This document shows, piece by piece, positions 47,801-58,600 of a DNA stretch of 64,000 nt. This DNA comes from Apis mellifera (taxonomy: Eukaryota > Arthropoda > Insecta > Hymenoptera > Apidae). The stretch lies in assembly GCF_003254395.2 (NCBI RefSeq), contig NC_037641.1, forward strand, positions 11,990,501-12,054,500. Direction: 5' to 3'. A program made the translations under genes and the position numbers. A model generated the notes under the pieces. It was not told where the DNA came from. It did no database searches and was given only the letters and a program-made list of their open reading frames with translations. Position 1 is the first letter of the stretch, and every line of letters starts with the position of its first letter.

Positions 47801-50439
47801 CCGTCCGTCCGTCCGTCCGTTCGACCGTTCGTCCATCTAAGATCCAACCGTTTGAATCTATCTCTCTTGCACTCGTCCGTTTACGTTCACTCGCGATCGA
47901 TGAAAACGATGAGGGTAGAGATAAGCCGAGGCGAGATAAGATAATCGCGCGGGGCAACGGACTTCGTTTCGCGGCCGAAAAGTCTTGACCGATTTGAAAT
48001 GTGAAATCTTCGAACGGCGAATCGTGCCGCGCGCGCGCGCGGATAGGATAGGATAGGATAGGAGAGGATAGGAGAGGAAAGGAGAGGAGAGGAGAGGAGA
48101 GAAGTTGGGCGAGGGGCGTAGCGTTTTAATCGCCGACATGCATCCACATAGCTAGACTTGGTATGCGACAACAGCTGGTGGCCTTCCACCTCTACGACCT
48201 TCTTCTACGTCGGCAGCCTGTTTGGGAACGTGGTGTTTGGCTGGATCGCGGACAAATGGGGCAGAAGGACGGCCTTCTTCGCTATACTGTTCCTCGAGGT
48301 CATATTCTCGATCGCCACCAGCTTCAGTCCCAACTACGTCATCTACACAGCGCTCAGGACCGTGAACGGCCTCTCTTTTCCAGCCATCTATCAAATACCT
48401 TTTATACTAGGTAGGAGAGAGAGAGAGAGAGAAATAAAGAAACGCAAATTTGAATTATCGTCGAATCGATCGAATCTTTTTTTATCTTTTTTTCCCCCTC
48501 TTTTTTCCTTTTTTTTCTTTGCTTTCAGCGCTGGAATTGATGGGGCCGAGATACAGAACGTTCGCCGGGATGGTGATTTGCATGTTCTTCGCGTCGGCGA
48601 TGTCTCTTCTGGCCGTGCTGGTAACGCGTCATCGTTCTATAGTTCTCTCCGCGTTTGTTCGTAATGTATGAGGCTCACGCCTCGTTTACCTCTCCACCTT
48701 CTTTCCAGGGCTACTTGCTCAGGCACTGGTTCACCCTCTCCCTGGCAACCTCCGTCCCCTTCGTTCTGCTCTTCAGCTACTACTGGATCATCCCGGAATC
48801 GCCGCGATGGCTGCTCAGCAAGAACAGAATAGACGAGGCGGAGGTGATCGTTCAACGGATGGCGAAGATCAACGGGAAAACGGTGCCGAACAATTTTCTT
48901 CGAAAGATGGAGGTAGAGAAGGAAAAGGGAGAGAGAGAGAGAGAAAAGGAAGACGAGGGAGCGTCGATTTTTCAATTTCGCAGGTGGAGATATTGCGGAG
49001 GCAGGGGATATCTTGCAACGGGACGAATTCGGGGGACGGGTCGGGGGAACCGGCCGAGAACGAGGACAGATCGCCTCCACCCGCGGCCACGCCTATGGAT
49101 CTGATCAGAAATCCAAACATCAGGAAGAAGTTCTTCATCCTGGCGTTCGACTGGGTGGCGAACGCGGTCGTCTATAACGGATTGTCGTACAACGCGACCA
49201 ACCTCGGCGTCTCCGATTATCTGGCCTTCTTCATCGGTAAAAACCTCGTCGCGAGTACGAACGGCCTTCGAACAACGGCTCCACTTGTAAACATGTTTTC
49301 GCATTCTATCGGATCGCAATCTATATGCAAAGATACAGATCTGTATGCAAAGTTTAGATACGTGTGCGAACGCGTATATTTTTTTTTCAAACGCGACAGT
49401 CGCGACTTTGAGCGCGCGACCGTTATTCCCTTTGCATATACTGTACACTGTACACGTGTCTCTGTCGTATTTCAGGCGGACTCGTGGAAATACCGTCGTA
49501 CGTGATCACGTGGTACGCGATGGATCGATTGGGGAGGAGATGGGTGTTGTGCCTGACCATGCTTTTAGGCGGCCTCGCTTGCGTCTCTTGCATGTTCGTT
49601 CCCGAAGGTAAACGAAAATTTCGCTTCCCTCGCGTTTCCCTTCCAATTTGAGAATTGAAAACGCGTGTGTGTATGTGTCGCACGACAGACGCCGTATGGG
49701 TGACGGTGTCACTGGCTATGATCGGGAAATTCGGTATCGCCGCCTCGTTCGCCGTGTTCTACGTGTTCGTCGGGGAATTGTTGCCGACCGTGTTGAGGTC
49801 GCAAGCGATGGGCATCGCCTCGTTCATAGCTGGCATCGGTCTCCTCGCTTTCCCGTACATCGTCCATCTGGCGGTCTACTCGAGAGTCCTGCCGCTGATC
49901 ATAATGGGCACGCTGAGCGTAGCAGGCGCCCTCACCTCCATCTTCCTTCCGGAAACGCTCAACATCCATTTGCCTCAAACGATCGAGGAAGGCGAGTTGT
50001 TCGGCGCCGATTTCAAGCTCTGGTCCTGTCCAACGTTGCCAAGGTCGATCTCTTTACCACCTCTCTCCTCAAATTATTTATTCGCCGTCTCCCCTCCATT
50101 ACAAATTGTCTCTACGCGCGTGCGCGTGTTTTTCTTCTTCTTTCTTTTAGAAGAGAAAACTCGGACTCGGAGGAAAAATCGGAATCGATGCCGCTCAGGT
50201 TCCTGGTGAACGGTCGGCCGGGAAATCCATCGTTGGCTGCCCCCGCGTTGCAGGAAGAATCGACGAGCTCGGCTGCGACCACCGCAAACGAGACGGAAGC
50301 GGACAACACTCGTCCCGTCGTTCAACGCGCGAGTAGTATCCCGACGGATAGTGGTGTGGTGGAGGTCGCCACTTGTGCCGAGAAAAGATTCGACGATCCA
50401 TTGGCTGTGGTCGTTATCGAGCGAGGAAGAACGCAGTGA
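44828..50439 (+). CDS. SLC22-type organic cation/carnitine transporter-like protein
   Basis: Major facilitator superfamily plasma-membrane transporter. Nine exons join in frame: 44828-44953, 45102-45449, 48152-48410, 48529-48620, 48709-48912, 48984-49236, 49476-49607, 49689-50043, 50151-50439 (685 residues). TM1 is at about 20-40 (NIMYYLLCISATLPAAFLAF). A ~115-residue extracellular loop follows with the SLC22 cysteines (HWCRIPEL, YEKCKMYDVNYT, TKCRHGWIYD, LVCDNSWW). The MFS motif GWIADKWGRR is at 188-197, IIPESPRWLLSKNR follows TM6, and DRLGRR follows TM8. The last exon adds a ~95-residue hydrophilic Ser/Glu/Ala-rich tail after TM12. The loop has an extra acidic/Pro-rich stretch (SREEGEDGARSTRSRLPPPP). 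Related insect genes include Orct and CarT; substrate cannot be told. ATG 44828 (AAAC before it) begins MSSIDFDEVL, typical for the group. Confidence 0.88.
45450..48151. other. Long intron 2 of the transporter gene
   Basis: GC/CpG-rich intron of 2.7 kb with simple repeats: (TCC)n at 46629-46660, CTCG/GCTC at 46850-46872, CCGT at 47796-47820, and an unusual AGGAT/AGGAG run at 48041-48101 (GGATA units grading into GGAGA units) just before the exon 3 acceptor. The open frames here are composition artefacts. Confidence 0.6.
48041..48101. repeat. GGATA/GGAGA pentanucleotide microsatellite
   Basis: About five GGATA units grade into GGAGA/GGAAA units, 50 bases before the acceptor of transporter exon 3. 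Confidence 0.9.
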
Positions 50440-50939
50440 ATCGCGGACTGTTCGCCGTTCCTGTCGAGATTGTTGCCTCTACCGTGCACGGTAGATATAC
50501 CGACGCGTTAATGTGTAATAACGCGTCTAATTACGCGTGTTTGAAAAATACTATGTTCCGTTCTCGTTCGTTCGCGATTTCTCTGAATTTCGATCGATAA
50601 CCCCTCCCCCTCGTCGCGGGATAGACGAGGTGAAATGAGGTGAGAGCGCGAGAGAAAGAAAGAGAGAGAAAGAGAGTAGAAACGATGGGAAAAGGAACGG
50701 GAATCATGGCTAGACGCGATCCTTCGCGTCTCCAAGGAGAAACGGACGTTCGTCTGTTTCTGTTTGCCCGAAACGCTTTTGGTAGATAGATACCATCGAG
50801 TCGAGGATCCACGAATTTTTACCTCGTCCTTGGGTGTCCCACGGACCACCTATGCGGATGCTCGATTGAAATTTCTGTCTTGGTCTGGCCGTAGTTGAAA
50901 TTTTCGTGCCGTTTTTTCCTTCCGTTTGCCGTTACAAAA

Positions 50940-52584
50940 ATGCGGGAAATCGTGCATATCCAAGCTGGACAATGTGGCAACCAAATTGGTGCCAAGGTCA
51001 GTACTCGCGTATACACGCTTCGATAAACGTATATATATATAAATATATGTATATATAAATACACTTATTCGCGCGAATTCTCGCTTTTATTCTCTCGAGG
51101 GGGAGGCGGAAATCGGACATTTATGGTTTAAAACGCGCACAGTTTGTCGAATTGTGCGGCTGTCGGGTGTCGGTGATCGATTATCGGTAAGGAGGTGAAC
51201 TAACCTTTCGCGGCCGTCACCTTCGCGTCCGTGTCTCTCGGGGTTGGGAAATTTTTCACCACCTTTTTCCAGACCAATCTTCCGTTATAATTTCCGATAA
51301 CGACAGTTCTGGGAGGTGATCTCGGACGAGCATGGCATCGACCCATCCGGTACCTATCACGGAGACTCGGACCTACAACTGGAAAGGATCAACGTGTACT
51401 ACAACGAGGCGTCAGGCGGGAAATACGTACCTCGCGCTATCCTCGTCGATCTGGAGCCAGGCACCATGGACTCGGTACGGTCCGGCCCGTTCGGCCATAT
51501 ATTCCGCCCCGACAATTTCGTGTTCGGCCAATCCGGGGCTGGGAACAATTGGGCGAAGGGGCACTACACCGAGGGCGCGGAGCTGGTCGACTCGGTGCTG
51601 GACGTGGTCAGGAAGGAGGCGGAAAGCTGCGACTGCCTGCAAGGCTTTCAACTGACCCACTCGTTGGGCGGTGGCACCGGTTCCGGGATGGGCACCCTCT
51701 TGATCTCGAAAATTCGCGAGGAATATCCGGACAGGATAATGACCACCTTCTCCGTGGTACCGTCACCCAAGGTGTCCGACACCGTGGTCGAGCCTTACAA
51801 CGCGACACTGTCCGTCCACCAATTGGTCGAGAACACCGACCAGGCTTACTGCATCGACAACGAGGCCCTCTACGACATCTGTTTCCGCACCTTGAAACTA
51901 TCCACACCGACTTACGGTGATCTGAATCATCTCGTCTCGGCTACGATGTCGGGCGTGACCACCTGCCTCCGTTTCCCCGGCCAATTGAACGCCGATCTGA
52001 GAAAGTTAGCCGTGAACATGGTCCCGTTCCCCCGTCTGCACTTCTTCATGCCGGGCTTCGCGCCGTTAACCTCGCGCGGCAGTCAACAATACAGAGCGTT
52101 AACGGTCCCGGAGCTAACCCAACAAATGTTCGACGCGAAAAACATGATGGCCGCCTGTGATCCGAGGCACGGCCGTTACCTCACCGTGGCAGCAGTGTTC
52201 CGCGGCAGAATGTCGATGAAGGAGGTGGACGAGCAAATGCTCAACATCCAGAACAAGAACAGCTCGTATTTCGTCGAGTGGATCCCGAACAACGTGAAGA
52301 CGGCCGTGTGCGACATCCCGCCCCGCGGTTTGAAGATGTCGGCCACGTTTATCGGCAACTCGACAGCTATTCAAGAGCTGTTCAAGAGAATTTCCGAACA
52401 GTTCACCGCCATGTTCAGGAGAAAGGCGTTCCTCCATTGGTACACGGGCGAGGGTATGGACGAGATGGAGTTCACCGAGGCCGAGTCGAATATGAACGAT
52501 CTGGTGTCCGAATATCAACAATACCAAGAAGCCACCGCCGAGGACGAGGGAGAATTCGACGAGGAGGAAGAGACGGAGAAGTGA
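50940..52584 (+). CDS. Beta-tubulin, near-canonical isoform (tubulin A of the cluster)
   Basis: Subunit of the alpha/beta-tubulin heterodimer that polymerises into microtubules and hydrolyses GTP. Two exons (50940-50996 and 51307-52584) encode 444 residues. The intron follows codon 19 (QIGAK/FWEV), a position shared with the other two complete beta-tubulins here, but the second intron they carry (after codon 55) is absent. The MREI autoregulation start, FGQSGAGNNWAKGHY, the GTP signature GGGTGSGMG (about 140-148), SATMSGVTTCLRFPGQLNADLRKL and EAESNMNDLVSEYQQYQEAT are intact. Unusual residues for a beta-tubulin are DQAYC in place of the usual DETYC, IMTTFS for IMNTFS, and a short tail (EDEGEFDEEEETEK). 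The start is fixed by the MREI motif. Confidence 0.95.
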
Positions 52585-53422
52585 GGGACGGATGGACGTT
52601 TTAATCCGTTACCCGTTTCGCGGCGGGCTCCTTCTTCCTGCTCTCTTGATCCTCGACTTGCAATCCGACCAACAACATTCGCAAAATCCACGTGAAGAGA
52701 TTCGCTCGGTCGAGCCCTGCAAAATATATATATATATAATTTATATATATATATATATAAATGTATGTACACTTTGGCGGACGAAACTTTTTATCTTTGT
52801 ATCGTATTTTTTTGACGAGCTGGTTTTTTGATTTGTACATTTGATCTTTTTACATTTGTTATTTTCGATGAATTTTTACGTATATTTAGACACGCACACG
52901 CATGCGCGCACCTGCGCACGACGAATACACACACTCGGACGCGCGCCCACTCGCGCGCTCACACAGACACACTCTCCTCTCGAAAAAAATGCTCGCATGA
53001 TACGTAATAATATGATATAAATATATTTACACATACATATACACACGCGTGTATACATACCTTGTAAGTAATTTAGAAAATGTTGTATTATCTTTGTTGA
53101 ACATTTAATAGATATTCTTTATGGCATAACAATTTTATATGATCTTGAATTGTTTTGTGCGGTGACGAACGAACGATTGTTGCGTTACGTTAAAGCAGAT
53201 GATCGATTTTCGAGTCGATCTCTATCTCTGGTCGATCTCGACTCGAGACAATCGAGCGACGATGGACGAACTCGAGAGATCGGATCGCGAGAGATCGAAA
53301 CTAGTCGAGTGAACTTGGTTCGTCGATAAACATCCCATTTTCGTTCTCTTTCATTTCGGCGTAATCGAAGGCAAAATTATCCGTGGAAAATTATCTCTTA
53401 GGTTCTTAAAAAACGCAAAAAA
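52585..53422. other. Spacer between beta-tubulins A and B
   Basis: AT-rich with two (TA)n blocks (about 52727-52759) and a CA/CGC-rich stretch at 52890-52960. No gene seen. It holds the 3' untranslated region of tubulin A and the promoter of tubulin B. Confidence 0.6.
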
Positions 53423-55136
53423 ATGCGGGAGATTGTGCACGTGCAGATCGGCCAATGTGGAAATGGGATTGGCGCAAAGGTATAATACGTAATCCAGTGT
53501 GTCGTTCGTCTCTCCATACATCCATCCACATAACCTTACTTCTTAGTTTTGGGAGGTGATCGCGGACGAGCATGGCCTGACACCGGACGGAAATTTTCAA
53601 GGGGAATCCGATCTTCAATCGCAACGATTGAACGTGTATTTCGTGGAAGGGGCAGGTATCGTTCGAATATTTACAGGTTAACCGTGCATTTTACGCCGAA
53701 AAGCGGTATTTCTCGCCTCTCTTTTCCAGATAAAAGGTACGTCCCGAGAGCTATTCTGGTCGATCTCGACCCATCGAGCGTGAACAACGTTTTGTCCGGT
53801 GCGTGGGGGAAAATGTTCAAGCCTGACAACGTTGCCACAGGTAAAGCTGGGACAGGGAACAATTGGGCGAAAGGTTACTACACCGAGGGAGCGGAATTGA
53901 TCAGCGTTGCGTTAGATCTGATTCGCACGGAGGCTGAGGCCTGCGATCTGATTCAAGGTTTGTTTGTTGGCGACATTTTTTCAAAATTTTGCCAAATTGT
54001 TAAGGAATTATCGAAATGCGAGGTATCTCTCTCTCTCTCTCTCTCTCTTCCCCCTTTTTCTTCTCCGTCCTATTTGATCCAGGAATTCAACTCGTTCACT
54101 CGCTGGGCGGCGGGAGCGGCGGCGGGATGTCCGCGTTGCTAATGACCAAACTGAAGGAGGAATATCCGGAGACGATCATCAAATCTTATTGCGTGATACC
54201 GCACTCGTCGATGCCGACCGTGGTTGTGGAGCCGTACAACGCAATATTGACTCTCGTCAAAGCGATCGATTGCAACGATCAAACATTTTGCGTGGACAAT
54301 AGAGCGATGCATCACATCTGCACCAACGTTCTAAAGCTCACCACGCCGACGTTCACCGACACGAATCGGATAATATCGAATTACATGTCGGGGATCACGA
54401 CTTGCTTCAGATTCCCCGGCCAGTTGAACACCGATCTGAGGAAGTTGTTGGTCAACCTGGTACCGTTCCCGAGGCTTCACTTCTTCATCCCCGGCTACGC
54501 CCCCCTATACTCCCGAAGCGCCGCCCCCTACGTAAAATTAGACGTCGCGGAGCTGACGAAGCAGTTGTTCCACGCGAACAGCATGTTCGTTTACTGCGAC
54601 CCGACCAGGGCCAAGTTTCTCACCGTGGCGGTGATCTTCAGAGGCAGGATGTCGACCAAGGTCTGGAAAAGAACTAAGAGAGGCTATATTTCTCTAAAAA
54701 TTCTCCTACTCGGATTCTTTTTTCTCCTCCCGACGATTATTCGATTAACCTGATCGTTGTTTGTTTGGTTTTACAGTACGTGGACGAGCAAATGTTGAAC
54801 ATACGAAGCAAAAACAGCCCGCATTTCATCGAATGGATACCGAACAACATACAGACCGCGATATGCGATATCCCCCCCCGCGGGATCAATATGAGCGGCA
54901 GCATGATATCGAACTCGACGGCGATACAGAAGCCTGTGAAAAGGCTAATGTCCGCGTTCGACGACATGTTGAAGAAACGTGCTTACCTCCATTGGTATAC
55001 GAACGAGGGGATGGACGAAAGCGAGTTTAACGAATCTTATTCCACTATGTACGATCTGTTATTCGAGTATCAACAACACCAGGAAGCGGTCGCCGAGACT
55101 AGCATCGTTGACGAGTCGACGGAATACGAGGAATGA
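53423..55136 (+). CDS. Highly divergent beta-tubulin (tubulin B of the cluster)
   Basis: Five exons join in frame: 53423-53479, 53547-53655, 53730-53957, 54083-54660, 54777-55136, giving 443 residues, the full beta-tubulin length with no stops. Introns 1 and 2 are at the same positions as in the beta3-type gene. Many normally invariant sites are changed: VQIGQCGNGIG for IQAGQCGNQIG; the GTP-binding glycine loop reads GGGSGGGMS instead of GGGTGSGMG; TGKAGTGNNWAKGYY for FGQSGAGNNWAKGHY; CVDNRAMHHIC for CIDNEALYDIC; PTFTDTNRIIS for PTYGDLNHLVS. The autoregulatory MREI, the FRFPGQLNTDLRKL core and the YLHWYTNEGMDESEF region are kept. The tail (ETSIVDESTEYEE) is much less acidic than usual. Intact frame and phases argue for a functioning, perhaps tissue-restricted (for example testis) isoform rather than a pseudogene; expression is not known. 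Confidence 0.9.
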
Positions 55137-55643
55137 TTATCGTATTATCGGGAAGGGGAAGAGAGAGAGAGAGAGAGTGGAAGAGAAAAAGACAAACGAT
55201 TGGAAAAAAACGTATATTTCTTTGCAAGGAACAAACTTGTTTGCTTGAGACTACATTGCGTGCCACGGTTAAAAATACATACAAATGTGTCGAGATAATA
55301 CAACGTTTTCGTGGATGCATAGATAAAATTTTTGGCTTCGGGTCGTTTGGCTTTGGTTGTTTCACGTTTCGTGGAATCGTTTCCCCGAGAACGCCGCGTA
55401 TCTACGATTCACTCTTCTTCTTCTTTCTCCCTCCTCCTCCTCCTTCTTTTATTCTCGCTATTTTCCTTCTCGAATGTAAAAAATACTCCACTTGTATAAA
55501 AGTACAAAAGAGAATAATCGTGAAAGATTAGATCGATTCGAAGATTAAGGGACGAGGGAAAAAGAAGAAGAAACACGCGTGCCTGATAATTCCTAGAAAA
55601 AGACAGAAAGATAAAAAAAGATATTTCCATGACGATTCGATTC

Positions 55644-58600
55644 TCACTCCTGGTCGCAGGTCTCGAAATCGTCGGCGCATTCCTCGGCCTCGAAATCCTC
55701 CTCGGCCGTAGCCTCCTGATACTGCTGATACTCGGAGACCAGGTCGTTCATGTTCGACTCTGCCTCGGTGAACTCCATCTCGTCCATACCCTCTCCGGTG
55801 TACCAATGGAGGAACGCCTTCCTCCGGAACATGGCCGTGAACTGTTCCGAGATACGTTTGAACAATTCCTGGATCGCGGTCGTGTTCCCTATGAACGTGG
55901 ACGACATCTTCAAACCTTTGGGCGGGATGTCGCACACGGCCGTCTTCACGTTATTGGGGATCCACTCGACGAAGTACGAGCTGTTCTTGTTCTGCACGCT
56001 CAACATCTGCTCGTCCACCTCCTTCATCGACATCCTGCCCCTGAACACCGCCGCCACGGTCAGGTAACGTCCGTGCCTGGGATCGCAGGCGGCCATCATG
56101 TTCTTCGCGTCGAACATCTGTTGAGTTAGCTCGGGGACGGAGAGAGCCGAGTATTGTTGCATGGATCTGGACGTCAACGGGGCGAAGCCAGGCATGAAGA
56201 AGTGCAGACGCGGGAACGGGACCATGTTCACGGCCAGCTTTCTCAGATCTGCGTTCAGTTGGCCGGGGAACCTGAGGCAGGTGGTCACCCCGGACATGGT
56301 CAGCGAGACGAGATGATTCAGATCGCCGTAGCTTGGATTCGACACTTTCAACGTGCGGAAGCAGATGTCGTAGAGGGCCTCGTTGTCGATGCAATAAGTC
56401 TCGTCCGTGTTCTCGACCAATTGGTGGACGGACAGGGTAGCGTTGTACGGCTCGACCACGGTGTCGGACACTTTGGGGGACGGCATCACCGAGTACGTGT
56501 TCATTATACGGTCAGGGTACTCCTCCCGGATCTTGGAGATGAGCAACGTGCCCATCCCGGAACCGGTGCCGCCCCCCAACGAGTGGGTCAGTTGGAAGCC
56601 TTGCAGGCAGTCGCAATTCTCGCATTCCTTTCTCACCACGTCCAACACCGAGTCCACCAGTTCAGCGCCCTCCGTGTAATGCCCCTTCGCCCAATTGTTG
56701 CCGGCCCCCGATTGGCCGAACACGAAGTTGTCGGGGCGGAACAGCTTCCCGTAGGCACCCGATCGAACGGCGTCCATCGTCCCTGGCTCGAGATCCAGGA
56801 GGATCGCTCTCGGCACGTACTTTCCTCCGTTGGTCGAGGTCGCCACTGCAATAGTTTTCATTATATTTTATTTATTTTTCGTTCGTTTTATATTGGGTTG
56901 GCAACTAAGTAATTGCGGATTTTTTTTTTTTAGAAAATCAAAGACAAATTTTTCGTGGAACTAAATGCGTTGCCCGTTTTGATCAATGAGCAGCATCATA
57001 ATCCCACGTTCGTAAAACTTGTGGTTTTTATTAGCGAAAAACTGAATCAGGTACGATTTGATATCATTATTGAAATTTTTACCGTTCAAGGAGGTTTGTA
57101 AAGATCGAAAGAAAAAGTAATCGGATGGTGCAAGGTGAGGACTATATGGTGGATGTGGCGAAACATCCCGACCAAGCTCCAATAATTTTTGCCGAGTGAC
57201 CAAAGATGCGCGTGGCCTTGCATCGTCACGATGGAATACAACACCTTTTCGATTTGTCAATTCGGGCTGCTTTTCTTCAACCGCATTGTTTAATTTCGTT
57301 AGTTGTTCGATGTAGATGACAGAATTGATCGTTCGGTTGGGTGGTAAGAGTTCGAAATAGACAATTCCTTTGTAATCCCACCAAACTGATAACAAAACCT
57401 TCTTTCGACGAATACCAGCTTTTGATGTTGTTCGAGCTGGTTCACGTGGCCTGCTCCACCATCTTTTCCGCTTGATATCGTTGCAAACAACCCATTTTTC
57501 ATCGCCAGTTATCAGTGGTTTTAAAAATGGATCATTTTCATTACGTTTCTTTAGCAAATCGCAGCTGTTAATGCTTTTCTTTCAATTCGTGAGGAACCCA
57601 TGTATCGAGTTTTTGAACATAGCCAAGTTGTTTTAAGCGGTTTTCATGAAGCTTCTCTGCAATCTCATGAGTTGTACTGTGACGATCCGAATCGATTATT
57701 GTTTCGATTAGGTCGTCATCAACTTCAATTGTACGACCACAGCGTTTTTCGTCTTTGAGTGAAAAATCACCAGAACGAAATTTGTCGAACCAATTTTGAC
57801 ACTGCCGTTCTTTTAAGGCTTCGTCGCCATAAACAGCGCATAACTTTTTGCGAAAATAAAAAAGCAAAGTATGACGATAATGTTCCTTTTGATTTTCCAT
57901 TTTTCAACGAACGCCAAACGAAAACTCAAAAAACTTTTTTTACCGATTGACATTTGAATTGCCAACTATCGAATAACAAAATTACATTTGGACTACGCCA
58001 AACCTAAAAATTCAACTGAAGCCATCTATGAGTGAAATCCGCAATTACTTTGTTGCCAACCCAATAGTTGCATTGGGAAAAATCGAGGATTCGATTGTTG
58101 AGAGGCTTCGTCGCCATAAACAGCGCATAACTTTTTGCGAAAATAAAAAAGCAAAGTATGACGATAATGTTCCTTTTGATCTTCCATTTTTCAACGAACG
58201 CCAAACGAAAACTACTCAAAAAACTTTTTTTACCGATTGCCAACTATCGAATAACAAAATTACATTTGGACTACGCCAAACCTAAAAATTCAACTGAAGC
58301 CATCTATGAGTGAAATCCGCAATTACTTTGTTGCCAACCCAATAATTGCATTGGGAAAAATCGAGGATTCGATTGTTGAGAGGGGAGGGGGGGAGAGGAC
58401 ACGCGAGCGGCCTCGAAAAGCAACGGCGTGTGCCGTCGTTCATATTAAACAGGTTCGTGAAACGTATTGTCATTCCGCCGAAACGGGCGCGTCGCGACGA
58501 ACCGACGCTTTAAATGGTGGACGGAAACGCGCGCCGCGATTCGCAAATCGAACGAATATGCGCGCCGATCCTTTTGTGCCGATCTTTTTATTCTTTCTCT

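Noticed and set aside
51412..52604. Antisense and shifted frames over tubulin A, and similar ones over tubulins C and D
   Set aside because: Shadows of the biased codon use in the real tubulin frame.
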